Shown one piece after another: positions 47,048-59,469 of a stretch of DNA of 64,000 nt; the first letter of the stretch is position 1, and the number at the start of each line of letters is the position of its first letter. Below the pieces are notes generated by a model. The model was not told the origin of the DNA. It did no database searches and was given only the letters and a program-made list of their open reading frames with translations. The position numbers were made by a program, and so were the translations under genes. The stretch lies in contig JANTQA010000026.1 of NCBI GenBank assembly GCA_027625915.1, positions 7,502,001 to 7,566,000 on the forward strand, read 5' to 3'. The stretch is from Anaeramoeba flamelloides (taxonomy: Eukaryota; Metamonada; Anaeramoebidae).

Positions 47048-49059
47048 ATGACAGAAAACACTACAGGATCCGAATTAAAACCCTTGTTAATTACAAACGT
47101 CTCTGTCCAAAACAAAGGCTTAAAACTACCATCAACCAATTTTGAATCTGGGAAAGCATTATCTAATGAAAAAACTGGTACGGTATTTGGTGCAATAGCA
47201 AATTTAACCAACGCGTGTATGGGTGCTGGTAAGACTCTTTCTTTATATAAACTTTTTTTTTTTTTTTTTCTTGTGAGGAAAGGTATTCAGCAAAAAAAAG
47301 CTACCTGTCTGCCTGAAATTCTATATTTGTTTTGAATTTTTTGTCCGAGTTAGAATCTTGACAAGCGCAAAAAATAAAACTTTTAATTTTATACTCCAGA
47401 CGTTCGTTTTGTGTTATCTTACCAGTACATATTGCCAAGATTATTTGAGAATTTTTTTTCAGCTTTCTATTTCGACCATTTTCAAAAAAAGTACAAATAA
47501 AAAAGTGTTCAGTGCATGCAGTGTTTGCGTTTGCTTTTGAATTGCATCAAAATTACCTTTTAAAAATTTAGAATAACACTTTTTTAGGTAAAAATTCACA
47601 AAATACAAAAAAAACCAAAATCCTTTTCAAACCAAATCCTTCCCCTTGACAAACATTAATCTAGAAATTCTCGAACAATTCTATTCTGTGTCCCCTCTTT
47701 TTTTTTTTAATTCAAATGAAAGCAGCCTCATTTTAAACTAATCTTGACTTCTATTAAATGCACAAAATAATCAATAACAATAGGCATTTTAGCTTTACCA
47801 TATGCTGTTAGCCAAATAGGCTGGCTGTTTGGTATAATTATCTTTATTCTTGTAGGCCTTATATCATGGGGATCTCTGCAATTATTAATGTTGTCTTCGC
47901 ATTATGAAAAACAATATACTTATGAAGAACTTGCAAAGCAGGTTATTGGCATGAAAATGTATGTGTTGGTCAAAATTACCATTTTGACAGTCACTGTCTT
48001 AGCTTCGACAAATTATTTGGTAAAATTCTTTCAAATTCAAAACACAAAATTTCACAAATAAAAAATTATCATTTTTTCCGATTATAAAAAATCTAATTTT
48101 TCTCAATTAAAAAAAATTCTAAAACAATAAAACAAAATAAACAAAAAAATCACAAAAAGATCATCATAGGTGACTCTCTTCCCAAGGTTTTTGAATCATT
48201 TGAAACGACCTCAAATTCCATTTTAACGTCACGTGTGTTTATATCTCTAATTGCAATATCCCTTGGTATCTTACCACTTTCCTTGATGAGAAAGATGGAT
48301 CATTTAAAGTTTAGTTCGAGCCTCTCTTTCCTTTCAATAGCTTATGTTGTGGTTGTGATTATATATAACCATTCCAGTCTGACTATCAAACATCTGAAAA
48401 CCTATGCTTTCAATTTTGATTTCATTCAATTTTTAACTGCCTTCCCCATTTTCATTTTTTGCGATAGCGTCCATATAGTCTCTGTGAATGTGATTAAAGA
48501 TTTAAAAAAGGCCAACACCAAAAATATCTCAAAGATCAGCATAAGTACCTTGTCAAGCTGCAATGGCGTGTATATCATTGCGTCCCTGTTTGGGTTTTTC
48601 ACCTTTGGGGACAAAACGCCTGGCGACATCATTGTTGGCTATCCGAAACATTCAATTCCAATCATTGCTGCACGATTTGTTTTATCAATAATGGCAACAG
48701 TTTCAATCCCAATATTTATATTTGTGGCCCGTGAGTCAATTAATGTCTTGTTGTTTAAAGATAAGCCCTTTTCTTGGAAAAGACATATTGTAATTACTCT
48801 AAGTTTTTGTGCGCTAATTACGCTTCTTGCTTTAACCTTACCAGAGGTGAGTTTCATTTCAGCACTCACAGGATCCACTTGCTCCATTGTTTGTGTTTTT
48901 ATTGGGCCCGGCTTATTATGGTATAAATCCAAGAGAAACAAAAACAGCAAAAAGAATAAAACTCTTGGAATGTGTTATATAATTATCGGGTTCGTAATAA
49001 TGTTCATTTCAACAACTGCAGTTATATATGGCCATGTTATTAAGAAAAAAAAAAATTAA
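47048..49059 (+). CDS. SLC38/AAAP-family amino-acid transporter, three exons
   Basis: Exons 47048-47228, 47784-48019 and 48160-49059, split after one codon base and then between codons. Introns start GTAAGA and GTAAAA and end in TAG and AAG. The 438-aa product runs MTENTTGSELKPLL in the cytosol, then TNACMGAGILALPYAVSQIG at residues 54-73, the family hallmark at TM1, formed exactly across the first junction. NYLIIIGDSLPKVFE spans the second junction. The rest of exon 3 supplies further hydrophobic helices, about eleven in all, ending KKKK near the C terminus. The family moves neutral amino acids with sodium or protons across the plasma membrane or vacuole; the substrate cannot be told. The exon 3 start at 48160 was chosen over the AG at 48169 because only 48160 keeps frame and restores the IIIGD motif. 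Upstream ATG codons in frame (46925) add unlikely sequence, so 47048 is preferred. Confidence 0.9.
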
Positions 49060-51425
49060 GTTATGATGCAGATCTAAAATCTTTTGTAAATTTACCAAAA
49101 ATTTTTTAGTAAATTTTTGATAAATTATTCCAAACATTTTTTTGTCTAATTTATTCAACGCCTTTTTAAATCAACAAATAATTTGCAAAAATTTTTTCTA
49201 TTTAATATTTTTTCTGTTTGTTAAATAAAAAAAACCAAAAAATATTTTTATATTTTAGAATATTTTTTTAGTTTTTTGTTTTTATTGAAATTAACTATTT
49301 TATATTCTTACAAAATTGGTTCTTGAACCACCAAAAAGATTTTTTTTTTTATCTAATAGCATTCAAATTTTAAACTTAGAAATTTCAAAAACCCAGAAAT
49401 TTTCATTTTTCGGATCATTAGAAAATAGTAGTAAAACTTTGGAAGTGTATTCCCATTTAACCGTCAAATAAATAAATTGCTGGGCAACTATTAATGGTTC
49501 GAATTAGTATATTGTTTAAAAATTCTAAAATATCAAATTTCAATTTTCTTAAATACAAAAATCAGAGAAAAATCACAAATATTAAAAAATAATCAAGTGA
49601 AACTTCATTAAAATGATATTCTTATGTATTGGGATTCTACTCAAAATTAAAACCCAAAATTTGCAAAAAGACCCCAATTTAATTTTCCCTATAAATTAAA
49701 AATACCAGAGAAATATTGTAAATGTTTTCGTACTTATAGCAAAATATTTAAATTATAGAGTAACTATTAATCACAATTATTAGGATATTTGGTAAATATT
49801 ACAAATATATCAGTTTTATAACTTCGGTTAATGAAGAAATCAAAAAAAAAAAAAAAAAGAAAAAATAGAATTAATTAGAAAATGATTGAACACGAAAAAA
49901 AACACAAACAAGTTATTACGATAAATGCTTAGTTAAATGATAAATTATTTAGAAAATATTTATTATCATATGTACTTTTATAAGTGTAAATATGGAATGT
50001 TGTAAAACAAGATTATTATTTTCTTTCAACCCCCTCTTTTGTTTTACAAACTTATATTATTATTTTTTTTATATAAAATACTATATTCTAAAAAGTCATT
50101 TTTTGATACTATTCAAAAGTGTTAAAAACAATCTTAATCTTATGCGAATATGGATGACTAGATTGCTTTGAATTTATAAAAAAAGGGATATCATCTTTAT
50201 TTTTGTATTAATTAATATTATTACTATAAAAAAAAAATATTATTTTTTCTTTGACAATTATAAAATACTACTTTTTGAAAATTTTTATTATTATTTTTTT
50301 TTTTTCATTATATGTCCTTAATAAAATTAAGCACTATTTTTTTCTGATTAATATTTTTCGAAATTAAGAATACAACTTAATTCAATTAAACACCGTGATA
50401 ATTTTTTTTAGAATAAAAACACTCTCAACTTTTGAATATCGAAAATATTTTTTGGAATTAGTGTGCACCTTTTTATTTTTTTTTTGAAAAATTGGGTTGA
50501 GAAAATTTTGAAATCAAAGAATAAGTTAATATATTAAATGAGAATGCTTTTCCAGAAAGTTTATCCTTTTAGTTTAACTTTTTTTTTATTTTACCATTTA
50601 AAACTAAAAAAAACATTTGAGGACCAAATTAGTGCCTTTTGTGAAAAGAAAATTCCCATAATTTAGAATTTGTTTTTGTAAATGAGTTAAAACAAGAGAG
50701 TGTATCTAAAAATATACATAATTTCAAGTTTGAATTCAATTATTTTGGCAAAAAATGTTTTCAAGAAAAAGCTAAATTGAAACTTTATTTATTTGTATTT
50801 TATCATTTTGTTTTTTTAATTGTATTAATGGAAAGTATTTGATCAGTTTTTCATTTTTAGTGTTTTTTTGGGTCGTAGGGACATATATAACTTTACTGAA
50901 AACATTAAATATATAAAAAATTACATAACATTTACATTTTTTTTTAAATTTTATTTTTCTTAATTATTATTTTTAAAAAACAAGGTTCTACATCATAATT
51001 ATATAACAGTTATTAAACGAATTGATGGCACTTTTCACACAAAATTCATTTTAATGTACCCTTCTTGATAATTATAGTATTTTTCTATTTTTTCTAATCC
51101 CCTAAAACCAAAACCAAAAAATATTTTAACTTTTAATTAGATATAACAAACGTCTGGGATTTATTCATAAATAATAACAGAAAGAGAAGAAACCCAGAAA
51201 TAATAAATTGATCTATTGTTAAAGTATAAATAAAAATAAATTAAGTTAGAATTTAATTAATAATTTCAGTATACTTTTCAATTTAAAAAAGATGAAAAAA
51301 GTTATTACAAACCATTTTTATTCAAAGAGACTTATCAAAATTTGTATACATTTTTCTAAAAAATACCCGAATATACAATTTTAAGAATAGTAGAAGGCAT
51401 TTATTTAATTATTTTTTTTCTAAAT

Positions 51426-51621
51426 AAAACCAGTTCCACCTTTAATGCACAAACTTTTAACAGCATTTAAGTTACAAAAAAATCTTAAATTAAAGTAAAT
51501 TTTTTGTAATTGTTTTTTAAAATTTATTTTACTAGAATTTGAATTTTGTAACTAAATTTGAGATTTTTTTGGTGCCTTAAATTTAGGTGAAAGTTTGCGT
51601 CTTAAAAGCGAGAACGACAAC
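51426..51621. repeat. Family A palindromic MITE, decayed
   Basis: CCAGTTCCACCTTTAATGCA on the left and GAAAGTTTGCGTCTTAAAAG on the right. Many mismatches; the right terminus is lost in AACGACAA. Confidence 0.7.
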
Positions 51622-52344
51622 AATTTATTTGAAAATTGAAATTAAAAATTTGAATTACAAATGATTCAAATGTTAATTCGTTTAGAGTAAGCCTGGAAAA
51701 GGCATTTATTTGCTTGATTCTAAGGGAAATTTTCTTTAAAAAATAAATCTTCAATAGAAATTGGATTTAATAATCATTTTAATTAATTGAATTTACTTTT
51801 TGAAATAATTTATTGCCAAGTGGATGTTGAAAATCTTAAAATGATATTAGGAAGAAAACCATTTGTAACTAGAATGATTCACAGTTATTAGATTTTGTCT
51901 TATTTTGGGTTTAGTTGAAGAATAAAAAAAAAAAACGAGTAATATATTTTCTGAACTCATAGAAAACTTAGTTCAATTTCAATTTTGGTTTAAAAAATGA
52001 TTTTTTTTTGGTATTGTGTCTTCCACTTGGAATAGAAAAAAAGGAGTTGTATTTTTTCAAGAAAAAAATTACAGAAATTTCAATTTTTTCAAAAAAAATA
52101 AAAAGATTGTTTCTATTTGTTCAAAATTTAAAAAAAAAAAAAAACCCTTCAATTTATCTGGACTGGTATTTAAATTATTTTGATTTTAGTTACAAAAAAA
52201 TAATATAACATTGGAAATATTTTCATTTTTTTTCATATTTCAAAAAAAATATTATGTGGTTAGTTTAATGAAAAAGCGAAGAAAGAGTAAATTCAGCTAT
52301 ATTGTCATTAAATTTATAGGTTTATAATTATTAAAAAAAAAGTT

Positions 52345-52389
52345 CTTTATATATTTATATTTATATTTATATATATATATATATATATC
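52345..52389. repeat. TATATTTATA / (AT)n microsatellite
   Basis: Compound tract of TATATT units grading into pure AT. Confidence 0.8.
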
Positions 52390-52604
52390 ATATCATTATA
52401 TTAAGACAGAGAATAATGTTTTTTTTTTAAAAAAAAAATATGATCAATTGTTTTTAAAAAGCACTGAAAATAGGAATATTAATTTACATTGGAAGTTTTT
52501 AGTTTTATATTAAATACACCCCCTTCATACTTTTTTAAAATAATAATTCATACAAATTACCTGTATTTATAACCTCAACCCTTATACAATTTTACTTATA
52601 AACA

Positions 52605-52803
52605 ACCAGTTCCACTTTTAAGACACAACATTTCAACAAGATTTAATGTATAAAAAAATTAGATTTAATGCAGACAAATAATTCAAATTTTTATAAAATA
52701 AACTGTATATAAAAAAAATTTTCATAAAAATGTAAACTAATTTGAGATTTTTTTATGTTTTACATTTACTTGAATGTTTGTGTCTTAAAAGTGGAACTGA
52801 CGG
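52605..52803. repeat. Family A palindromic MITE, decayed
   Basis: CAGTTCCACTTTTAAGACAC at the left and TGTGTCTTAAAAGTGGAACT at the right. Interior strongly diverged. Confidence 0.72.
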
Positions 52804-53309
52804 TAAAAATCGAATAAGTTCACTTATTTTTTTTTTCAAAAAGCATTAAGGATATATTGCAAGATCTAAATCTAATTTTTTTTGACAAAAAAACAAAAAA
52901 AACAAGAAAATTATTATTTTTTGAATTTTCGTAAAGAATATCATTTTATAAAAGAAAATTTGAAAATATTCTTAAGACAATTTTAGAAAAAAAAATTAAG
53001 TAATATTGTATAATCAATTTAATTTATTTAATATCGAAGCGAAAAAGTCAATTTTAAACGGAACCAAGAATAATTATACACCAAACCATTCTAATTCCCA
53101 AATATACAAGCCTGGAAAAAAAAAAAAAAAAAAAAAAAAATAGTTAAAATTTTGGAATTGAATTAAATATTTTCAACATTTGTTATAAATGCCACACTCC
53201 CATTGAAAAAAATATTTGAAAAACATATAAAACTTTGCTAATTTCCCCTTTTAATTGATCACTTCAAATAAATTGTTTAGGTGAATAAAAGATCTTTCAT
53301 CTCGAAATA

Positions 53310-53507
53310 CAGTCAATTTCACACTTAAGACACAAACTAAAAAAGGAAATTTAATACAAAAAATAACCTCAAATTAAAGTTCGTAATTCAAATTCTAGTA
53401 AAATAATTTGTGAAAAAGAAATTTCCAAAATTTGCTACTTAATTTGAGTTTTTTATGTGCCTTACATTTACGTTGAAAGTTTGCATCTTAAAAATTTAAA
53501 CTGACTG
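53310..53507. mobile_element. Family A palindromic MITE, moderately decayed
   Basis: Starts CAGTCAATTTCACACTTAAG and ends TTTAAACTGACTG with TA flanks. The centre is of the AAATAATTTGTGAAAA sub-type. Confidence 0.8.
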
Positions 53508-53817
53508 TAATTATTAAATATATTTTTTAATTAATGTTGAAAACCAATTTTCTATGTTCTATTAAGATTTTTTTTAAAATTTAAAATTATAAAATTTTTT
53601 CAATTTTTTTCTTCACTGTTAAGAATTAATAATAATATTCTTACAAATTATTTTAAATCTGAAAAATAACTTTTAAATTGAGAATCAATTATTTTGATTA
53701 AGAAAGAATTCTTTTTCTTTTTTTGAATAAATATTAGTTTTTTATCTATTAAAAAGAATAGAATAAAAATCAATGGTTTTTACTTGATTATTTCTCAAAG
53801 TAAAAAAAAATTCCGTT

Positions 53818-53890
53818 AGCTTTTCCAGAATTTAAAATAATAGATTAAAAACTTGGATTTTTCTCCATTCTTTTGAATTTTGGAAAAGCT
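53818..53890. mobile_element. Family F 73-bp inverted-repeat element, copy 2
   Basis: Starts AGCTTTTCCAGAATTTAAAA and ends TTTGAATTTTGGAAAAGCT. Same length and ends as 13194-13266. Confidence 0.45.
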
Positions 53891-55659
53891 ATGCGCTCGA
53901 AGGTACTTGGAGGACACCACCATTATTTTTTTTTTAATTTTTGAAATTAACTCAAAATTCATTAAAAATTTGATTTATTTAAAAAATTAATGAAAAACGA
54001 TAGTAGCTTTTCCTAAGTTTTCTATTTATTTTGAAAATTAATAGATTTAACAAATTTAAAAAAAAAAAAACTATAAAACATAAACACTCTACAGTACTTG
54101 GAGAACACTTTCAATCGGGCTTTCCATGGTTCAAAAGAGTAAAGTAAAATTCCTAGATTTTAAAAACACTCAACTCATCTAAAAAAAAAAAAACAAAAAT
54201 AAGGGGAAAAAAAAATATTACTAATAATAAATATGGGATTTTATTACTATTTCAAGATTCAAAAGAATTGAATAAAAACTATTAGTTAAAATCTAATCAA
54301 ATAAATAGCTCAAATTTGAATTAAACTAAAATTCATTCTCCCATCTGTTTATTGGATCTTTTACCCCAAAAAACACCCTTTTTTCTCGACTAGTGATTTT
54401 AAATAAATATAGTACAGCCAAATATTGGAAATAAAATAGCCTCAAATATCGTGAATTTCTGGAATATTGGTTATATAGCTTAAAAAAACTTTATTCACTA
54501 ATGTTAAAACATTAATTAAAGTAATAGTTTTGTCTAATATAACATTTTGATTTTTTTTTTTTCCAAACTATCAGACAATAGATTAAAAATCCTTCAAATT
54601 GCTCTGTATACAAAAACGTTAAATTTCTTATAATAATCATTTACTTGACCTTAAATAATTCAATCTTTTTTTATTTTATTATCTTTCTAAATCCCAAAAT
54701 TGTAAAATAACAAATTAACAATTTTGTAATTTTATTTTCTAATAATTTGTCGTTTTAGATTGTTCACAAATTCCTAGAATCTCAATTTCCAAAACAACAG
54801 TTAAATAAAGGCCAAATTGGGAACAAACCAATTTTCAACCTTAAATTATTTCATAAAAAAATAATAACTTATGATCAAAAAGAGGAAATTCACAAAAATA
54901 TTGATTTGTCTTGAAAATATTTTTTTACAAGAACAATTCATCTTGTAAAAGTAAAGTTTTATTTAAAAAAGGCATTTAGATTTTAACTATTAGGAACAAC
55001 TCAGAATGACCTACATTTTACTTTGAGATAATTTATTAAAAATACATTTACAAAAATCCAAGATCAAGAGAAAAAATCACAAAACAGAATAAAAAAAAAG
55101 AAATAATTTTCATGTTCAACAAACCAAATAAAAGAAGCATTCGATCGTTCTAAAAACAATATCTGTGAAGAAATGAGTTGTAATTCACAATGTTATAAAT
55201 AACAAACCAAAAGTATTTTGTTTTGATTATAGAAGTCGAGAAATTTAATTTTTTACAAAACAAAGACAAATAATTAACTTTTAATTTAGACTTTATGATT
55301 TTTTAAATTAAAAAAAAAAAAAATCATATACATAAACAAATTTTCTTGATGAAATTACAATTTGAATTTGTCCGTCAGCCAAGTGTTTTGAGAAAAATTA
55401 AGTTTTGAAATTTCCTTTCACCCTATTTTTTTTAAAAATAAGTTTGTGATCAGTACAATTCCAATCAAATTTTGGTTTCTAATATCAATACTTTCTTGCT
55501 CGGAATTCAAAAATATTTTTATAACAAATCTTTTTTATTCATTACCATTTTTTCAGATTTGAAAGCTTTTTAAAATTTTTTTTTTGTTTTTGATTTTTTT
55601 TTTTCTCATTCTTTTCCTGTTGAAACCAGTTATTGTGAACAGTTTATATTTAAACACCC

Positions 55660-58341
55660 ATGACAAATTATTTGAATGGGGGATCATTTTTTCGAAATAG
55701 ATCTTCGGCGTTGAGGAATTCAAGAAGGAAATCTTTATTAGGAACAAGACAAAGCAGCTTTTATGGAAACAACAGTTCCCAAACAAACCCAAAAGAAAAT
55801 TCGTTTTCTTCCTTATTTGGCCCACAAAATAGATCCACTTCTTACCAAAATAGAAATATGACGAGTAGTAGATACAATGGGAACTCAATTTTTGGTTCAA
55901 ATATGAACGGTAATGATACAGGTTCCTATTATTCTTCTCGCTCTATCTCTACATTTTATCAAGGAGGGAGCGAGAATGATTATAAGCCAAATTTTGAGAA
56001 GGACTCATTAAGGTCGAATCGAAAGGATGTTTATCTTCATACCATTTGTGCGATGGAAAAGTACTCAAAGAAGTCTCCTGAAGAGCTCAGGCTTGAAGAT
56101 ATGGCATTGCATTACACAGGCTCGTTACCACAATATCTAAGTAATCCGAGTTTGAATAGAAACACCAACACCTTGTTTGGTCGAAATAGATATGATCAAA
56201 ATAACCGAGGTAGTCGTGGTTTATTCCAAAGTTCAAACACAGGATCCAGTTCACTTTTTGGCAATAGAAACTCAAATTCTCTTTTCGGAAATCGAACTAA
56301 TAACAATCGTAGCAATACCACTGGAATCTTTGGAAACAATTACAATTTCAGTAATAACGAATCAAATTCTTTATTTGGTAACAGAAGAAGTGGTCTTTTT
56401 ACTCGGAATTCTATTAATAACAGCAACCAAAGAAACAATTCATTATTTGGTAATAGATCTAATAGTCTCAATTCAATTTTTGGGAATAGGAATGATAATA
56501 GAAACTCAAATTCTCTTTTTGGAAATCGAAGTAATAATAATCGAAGCAATACCACTGGAATCTTTGGAAACAATTACAATTTCAGTAATAACGAATCAAA
56601 TTCTTTATTTGGTAACAGAAGAAGTGGTCTTTTTACTAGGAATTCTTTTAATAACAGCAACCAAAGAAACAATTCATTATTTGGTAATAGATCTAATAGT
56701 CTCAATTCAATTTTTGGGAATAGGGAAAATAATCAAAATGCAAACTCTCTTTTTGGAAATAGGTATCGGAGTAGTATACTATTTGGGTACCATGGCAATA
56801 ATTCAATTTTTGGAAATAGGTATAATCGACCAAATTCAATTTTCTCAACCGACCATTGGCTATATAATAAAGGGGGTTCAATGTTTTCAAGTAATTCGCT
56901 TAATACATCTGAAGGAAATTTCAAGTATGATCAGTCATATGAAAATATTGTTCAAATTGTTGAGAAATCATTTGAAGATCCGTATGGATATTCATTATCA
57001 CCATTAAAAGATCCAATTCAGTCTAATTATTTAATGGATCATGTTCCACCAATGAAAATATCAAATAATTTAGTAAACCAAAAAAAAAATAAAAATCTTG
57101 TATTTATTGGTAATAAGCAAAACAACCAAGAAAACCTTCAAAGAAATAATCTTCCGCCAGTACAGAATGAAAAAATTCTCAAAAGTAATAATAGATCCAT
57201 CCGCGATAATGATAATGATAACAGTTACAACAACAATAACCAAGATCAAATAAAAAATGTACCAATTCAAATCCCTGCTAAGGTAAATCAATATACAGTT
57301 ACAGTTAAATCACCACCAAAAACAAAAATTAAGCCAAGAAGTTATGAAAAAGTAAATCCGTTATATAAAGATCATCACCTCAATGAGCTAAAATTAAGTT
57401 CTCACCCCAATATCCCACATACACCTAGTAGTATTTCAATCAAAAAAATCATTATTAATGATCCAAATCTTGATTATAATTTCAAAAATTCATTGCACTT
57501 TAAGACGCCACTCCGACCAAAAAGAATTCGTAAAGGGTATTCTGTACATAAAAATAATAAAAAAAAAAAAAATCAATTCCATTCTTTGGATAATTACAAT
57601 TTTTCAAGTAAACAAACACAACACAATCATTTAGTCAAGAAAAAGAAGAATGCCCCAAAGAAGAATGCCCCAAAGAAGAATGCCCCAAAGAAGAAAATAC
57701 AAAAGCAACCTAGGAGCCCAAAAAACGTTATTGGGCCCAACACTAATAAAATGGCAACAAAAGTGAACCCTTCAAATAAAATAATTCAAAATACAAACTT
57801 TAACACCAACAAGAAAATAATAACTTCTCCAAAGTTACAGAAGGAAATAGCTCACCGTCTAGATTCTGAAACCAAAAAACCAACAAGAAAACCCTTTATA
57901 TTTACTAAAAAGGATTATTATACAATACCACCATCAAGAAAATTGCTGACAATGAGCGTTAACCAATTATCTAAAATTGAAGACCTTGTGATCGGTAGAA
58001 AATGTTATGGTGAAGTCATGTTTCCAGGAATCACTGATATTAATAATCTTAATCTTGAAGATATCGTGTTTTTTTATCAAACACAAATCATTGTTTACCC
58101 AGATGTTACAAAAAAACCAAAGACGGGCGAAGGACTAAATAAGCGTGCAAGAATTCTTCTTCAAAATTGCTACCCTTTAAAAAAGGGCAGTAAAGAATAT
58201 TCAAAGAACCCTGAAAAAATAAAAAACTTGGTTAAAAAACTTAAAATGGTAACAAAAAAATTCGATGGTAAGTTTATTAATTGGTCAAAGGGTAAATGGA
58301 TTTTTGAAGTCGAAAATTTTGGTAATAATGATCAGTTTTAA
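55660..58341 (+). CDS. Nup98-type FG nucleoporin with GLEBS motif; self-cleavage site lost, no Nup96 part
   Basis: An 893-aa single-exon ORF. Residues 1-120 are Ser/Asn/Arg-rich with scattered FG. Residues about 123-158 match the GLEBS motif that binds Rae1/Gle2 (LHTICAMEKYSKKSPEELRL). Residues about 160-440 are FG repeats of SLFGNR, SIFGNR and GIFGNN type. Residues 440-745 are basic, Asn/Lys-rich and probably disordered. Residues about 746-887 are the Nup98 C-terminal (peptidase S59) domain (DYYTIPPSRKLL, VIGRKCYGEVMF, NLNLEDIVFF, GEGLNKRARILL). By family knowledge it sits in the nuclear pore, forms part of the FG barrier and helps mRNA export. Odd points: most Nup98 precursors self-cleave at His-Phe-Ser before Nup96, but here the position reads Asn886-Phe887-Gly888 and the protein stops five residues later. 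It is thus a stand-alone Nup98 that needs no cleavage. The start follows a T-rich leader. Confidence 0.93.
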   Translation: MTNYLNGGSFFRNRSSALRNSRRKSLLGTRQSSFYGNNSSQTNPKENSFSSLFGPQNRSTSYQNRNMTSSRYNGNSIFGSNMNGNDTGSYYSSRSISTFYQGGSENDYKPNFEKDSLRSNRKDVYLHTICAMEKYSKKSPEELRLEDMALHYTGSLPQYLSNPSLNRNTNTLFGRNRYDQNNRGSRGLFQSSNTGSSSLFGNRNSNSLFGNRTNNNRSNTTGIFGNNYNFSNNESNSLFGNRRSGLFTRNSINNSNQRNNSLFGNRSNSLNSIFGNRNDNRNSNSLFGNRSNNNRSNTTGIFGNNYNFSNNESNSLFGNRRSGLFTRNSFNNSNQRNNSLFGNRSNSLNSIFGNRENNQNANSLFGNRYRSSILFGYHGNNSIFGNRYNRPNSIFSTDHWLYNKGGSMFSSNSLNTSEGNFKYDQSYENIVQIVEKSFEDPYGYSLSPLKDPIQSNYLMDHVPPMKISNNLVNQKKNKNLVFIGNKQNNQENLQRNNLPPVQNEKILKSNNRSIRDNDNDNSYNNNNQDQIKNVPIQIPAKVNQYTVTVKSPPKTKIKPRSYEKVNPLYKDHHLNELKLSSHPNIPHTPSSISIKKIIINDPNLDYNFKNSLHFKTPLRPKRIRKGYSVHKNNKKKKNQFHSLDNYNFSSKQTQHNHLVKKKKNAPKKNAPKKNAPKKKIQKQPRSPKNVIGPNTNKMATKVNPSNKIIQNTNFNTNKKIITSPKLQKEIAHRLDSETKKPTRKPFIFTKKDYYTIPPSRKLLTMSVNQLSKIEDLVIGRKCYGEVMFPGITDINNLNLEDIVFFYQTQIIVYPDVTKKPKTGEGLNKRARILLQNCYPLKKGSKEYSKNPEKIKNLVKKLKMVTKKFDGKFINWSKGKWIFEVENFGNNDQF
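56261..56750 (+). repeat. 234-bp in-frame tandem duplication within the Nup98 FG region
   Basis: GAAACTCAAATTCTCTTTT occurs at 56267 and 56501, and all sequence between repeats with an offset of 234 bases (78 codons) and only a few substitutions. A partial third unit begins near 56735. Each unit carries about five FG motifs. Confidence 0.9.
57640..57697 (+). repeat. 15-bp minisatellite encoding KKNAP repeats
   Basis: Three successive identical units of AAGAAGAATGCCCCA give KKNAPKKNAPKKNAPKK in the basic linker of the Nup98 protein. Confidence 0.9.
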
Positions 58342-59469
58342 TACAACACCACAAACATTCATTACATATATTTGATTAAAAATTATTTCAAAAATAATAT
58401 GTTGGGAATTTGAATGTTTCTAATTTTTGTTTCTTAATAATTTTTTCATTATTTTGATTTTTTTTTTTATAAAAGTTCATCAGAAAAAAAAAAGTATTGC
58501 AAATAAAGTATTAAATTTTTACTAAAAAGTATATCATGTAATTCAAGAAGCTTTTTTCCCCAGTTCCTTATTTATAACTTTTTTTTATCCTTTTTTTTTT
58601 ATAATCAGTTAAATATTATTTTTTTACCATTGTTTTTAGTACTAAAAAATAATTTTAAAAATTTTTGATTGATTAGGTTTTTTTTTTTGGGACTAGTTGA
58701 TTGATTATTCTTTTTTTAAAAAAAAAAAATCAACAAAATGCTAATAAATCTGTAGTACAGCCATTTTAAAAATATGAAGTTTTTTTTAAATTTTCTTTGA
58801 AGTTTTCTATTTTAAAAAAAGTGAAACTTCTGAATTAAAACTTTTATCAAGTTTTGTATTGCAAAAAAGTAAGGAACCAACCTTTTAATGTGGGGTTGAA
58901 ATCTGAAGAAAAATACTTTTTTCTAGAAAATTCCACACTTTAGGGAAACAGAAAACTTTTAAAAAAGTTTGAGTTAAGACAAAATCATATAAAAAAGTTC
59001 TCTCTGTTTTAAAAAATGCTACTAATTTTGAATTTTTTTTTCGATTTTATTATGAAAATAGAGAAAAATTGGAATAATTAACCAATTTTAAGTGAAGTTA
59101 AGAAAAAAAAATTACAATTGTTTTCAAAAAGTGTGTAATAAAAGTTTTTTAAAGGGTGGTTTCAAACTATATAATTTAGGTATATTTATTAGTTTTTGTC
59201 ACACTTTATAAAAATTCCAGTCCTTACTTTTTTACAATAACTGTAATTAAGATTGTGATTTTTTTTATCAATACATGTTTCGTTATTCATTTTCTTCTTT
59301 CAAATTCAACAAGATCATTTAAATAGGATATCTTAATTTCAATTTTTATTTTTTTTTTATTTCAAAATTAACTGAGAAATGAAGAAAATGTTATTTTTAT
59401 TATTATTATTTTTTTGTGTGTAATTAGTTTCTTAAAAACCGAAACATTTAGAAACAATCCCACAGAAAT

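Larger units (their letters stand above)
49060..55659. other. Intergenic region between transporter and Nup98
   Basis: AT-rich. Contains three decayed family A copies (51426-51621, 52605-52803, 53310-53507), a family F element (53818-53890), an AT-rich microsatellite (52345-52389) and a long A run (53119-53142). No supported gene. Confidence 0.6.

Noticed and set aside
48168-48170. Use of the ATAG acceptor at 48168-48169 for transporter exon 3
   Set aside because: It breaks the reading frame and removes the IIIGD motif that the acceptor at 48158-48159 restores.
56177-57007. A 276-codon + strand ORF inside the Nup98 gene
   Set aside because: It is the second reading frame of the repetitive FG region; its long Ile/Leu/Glu repeats simply mirror the SLFGNR codons.
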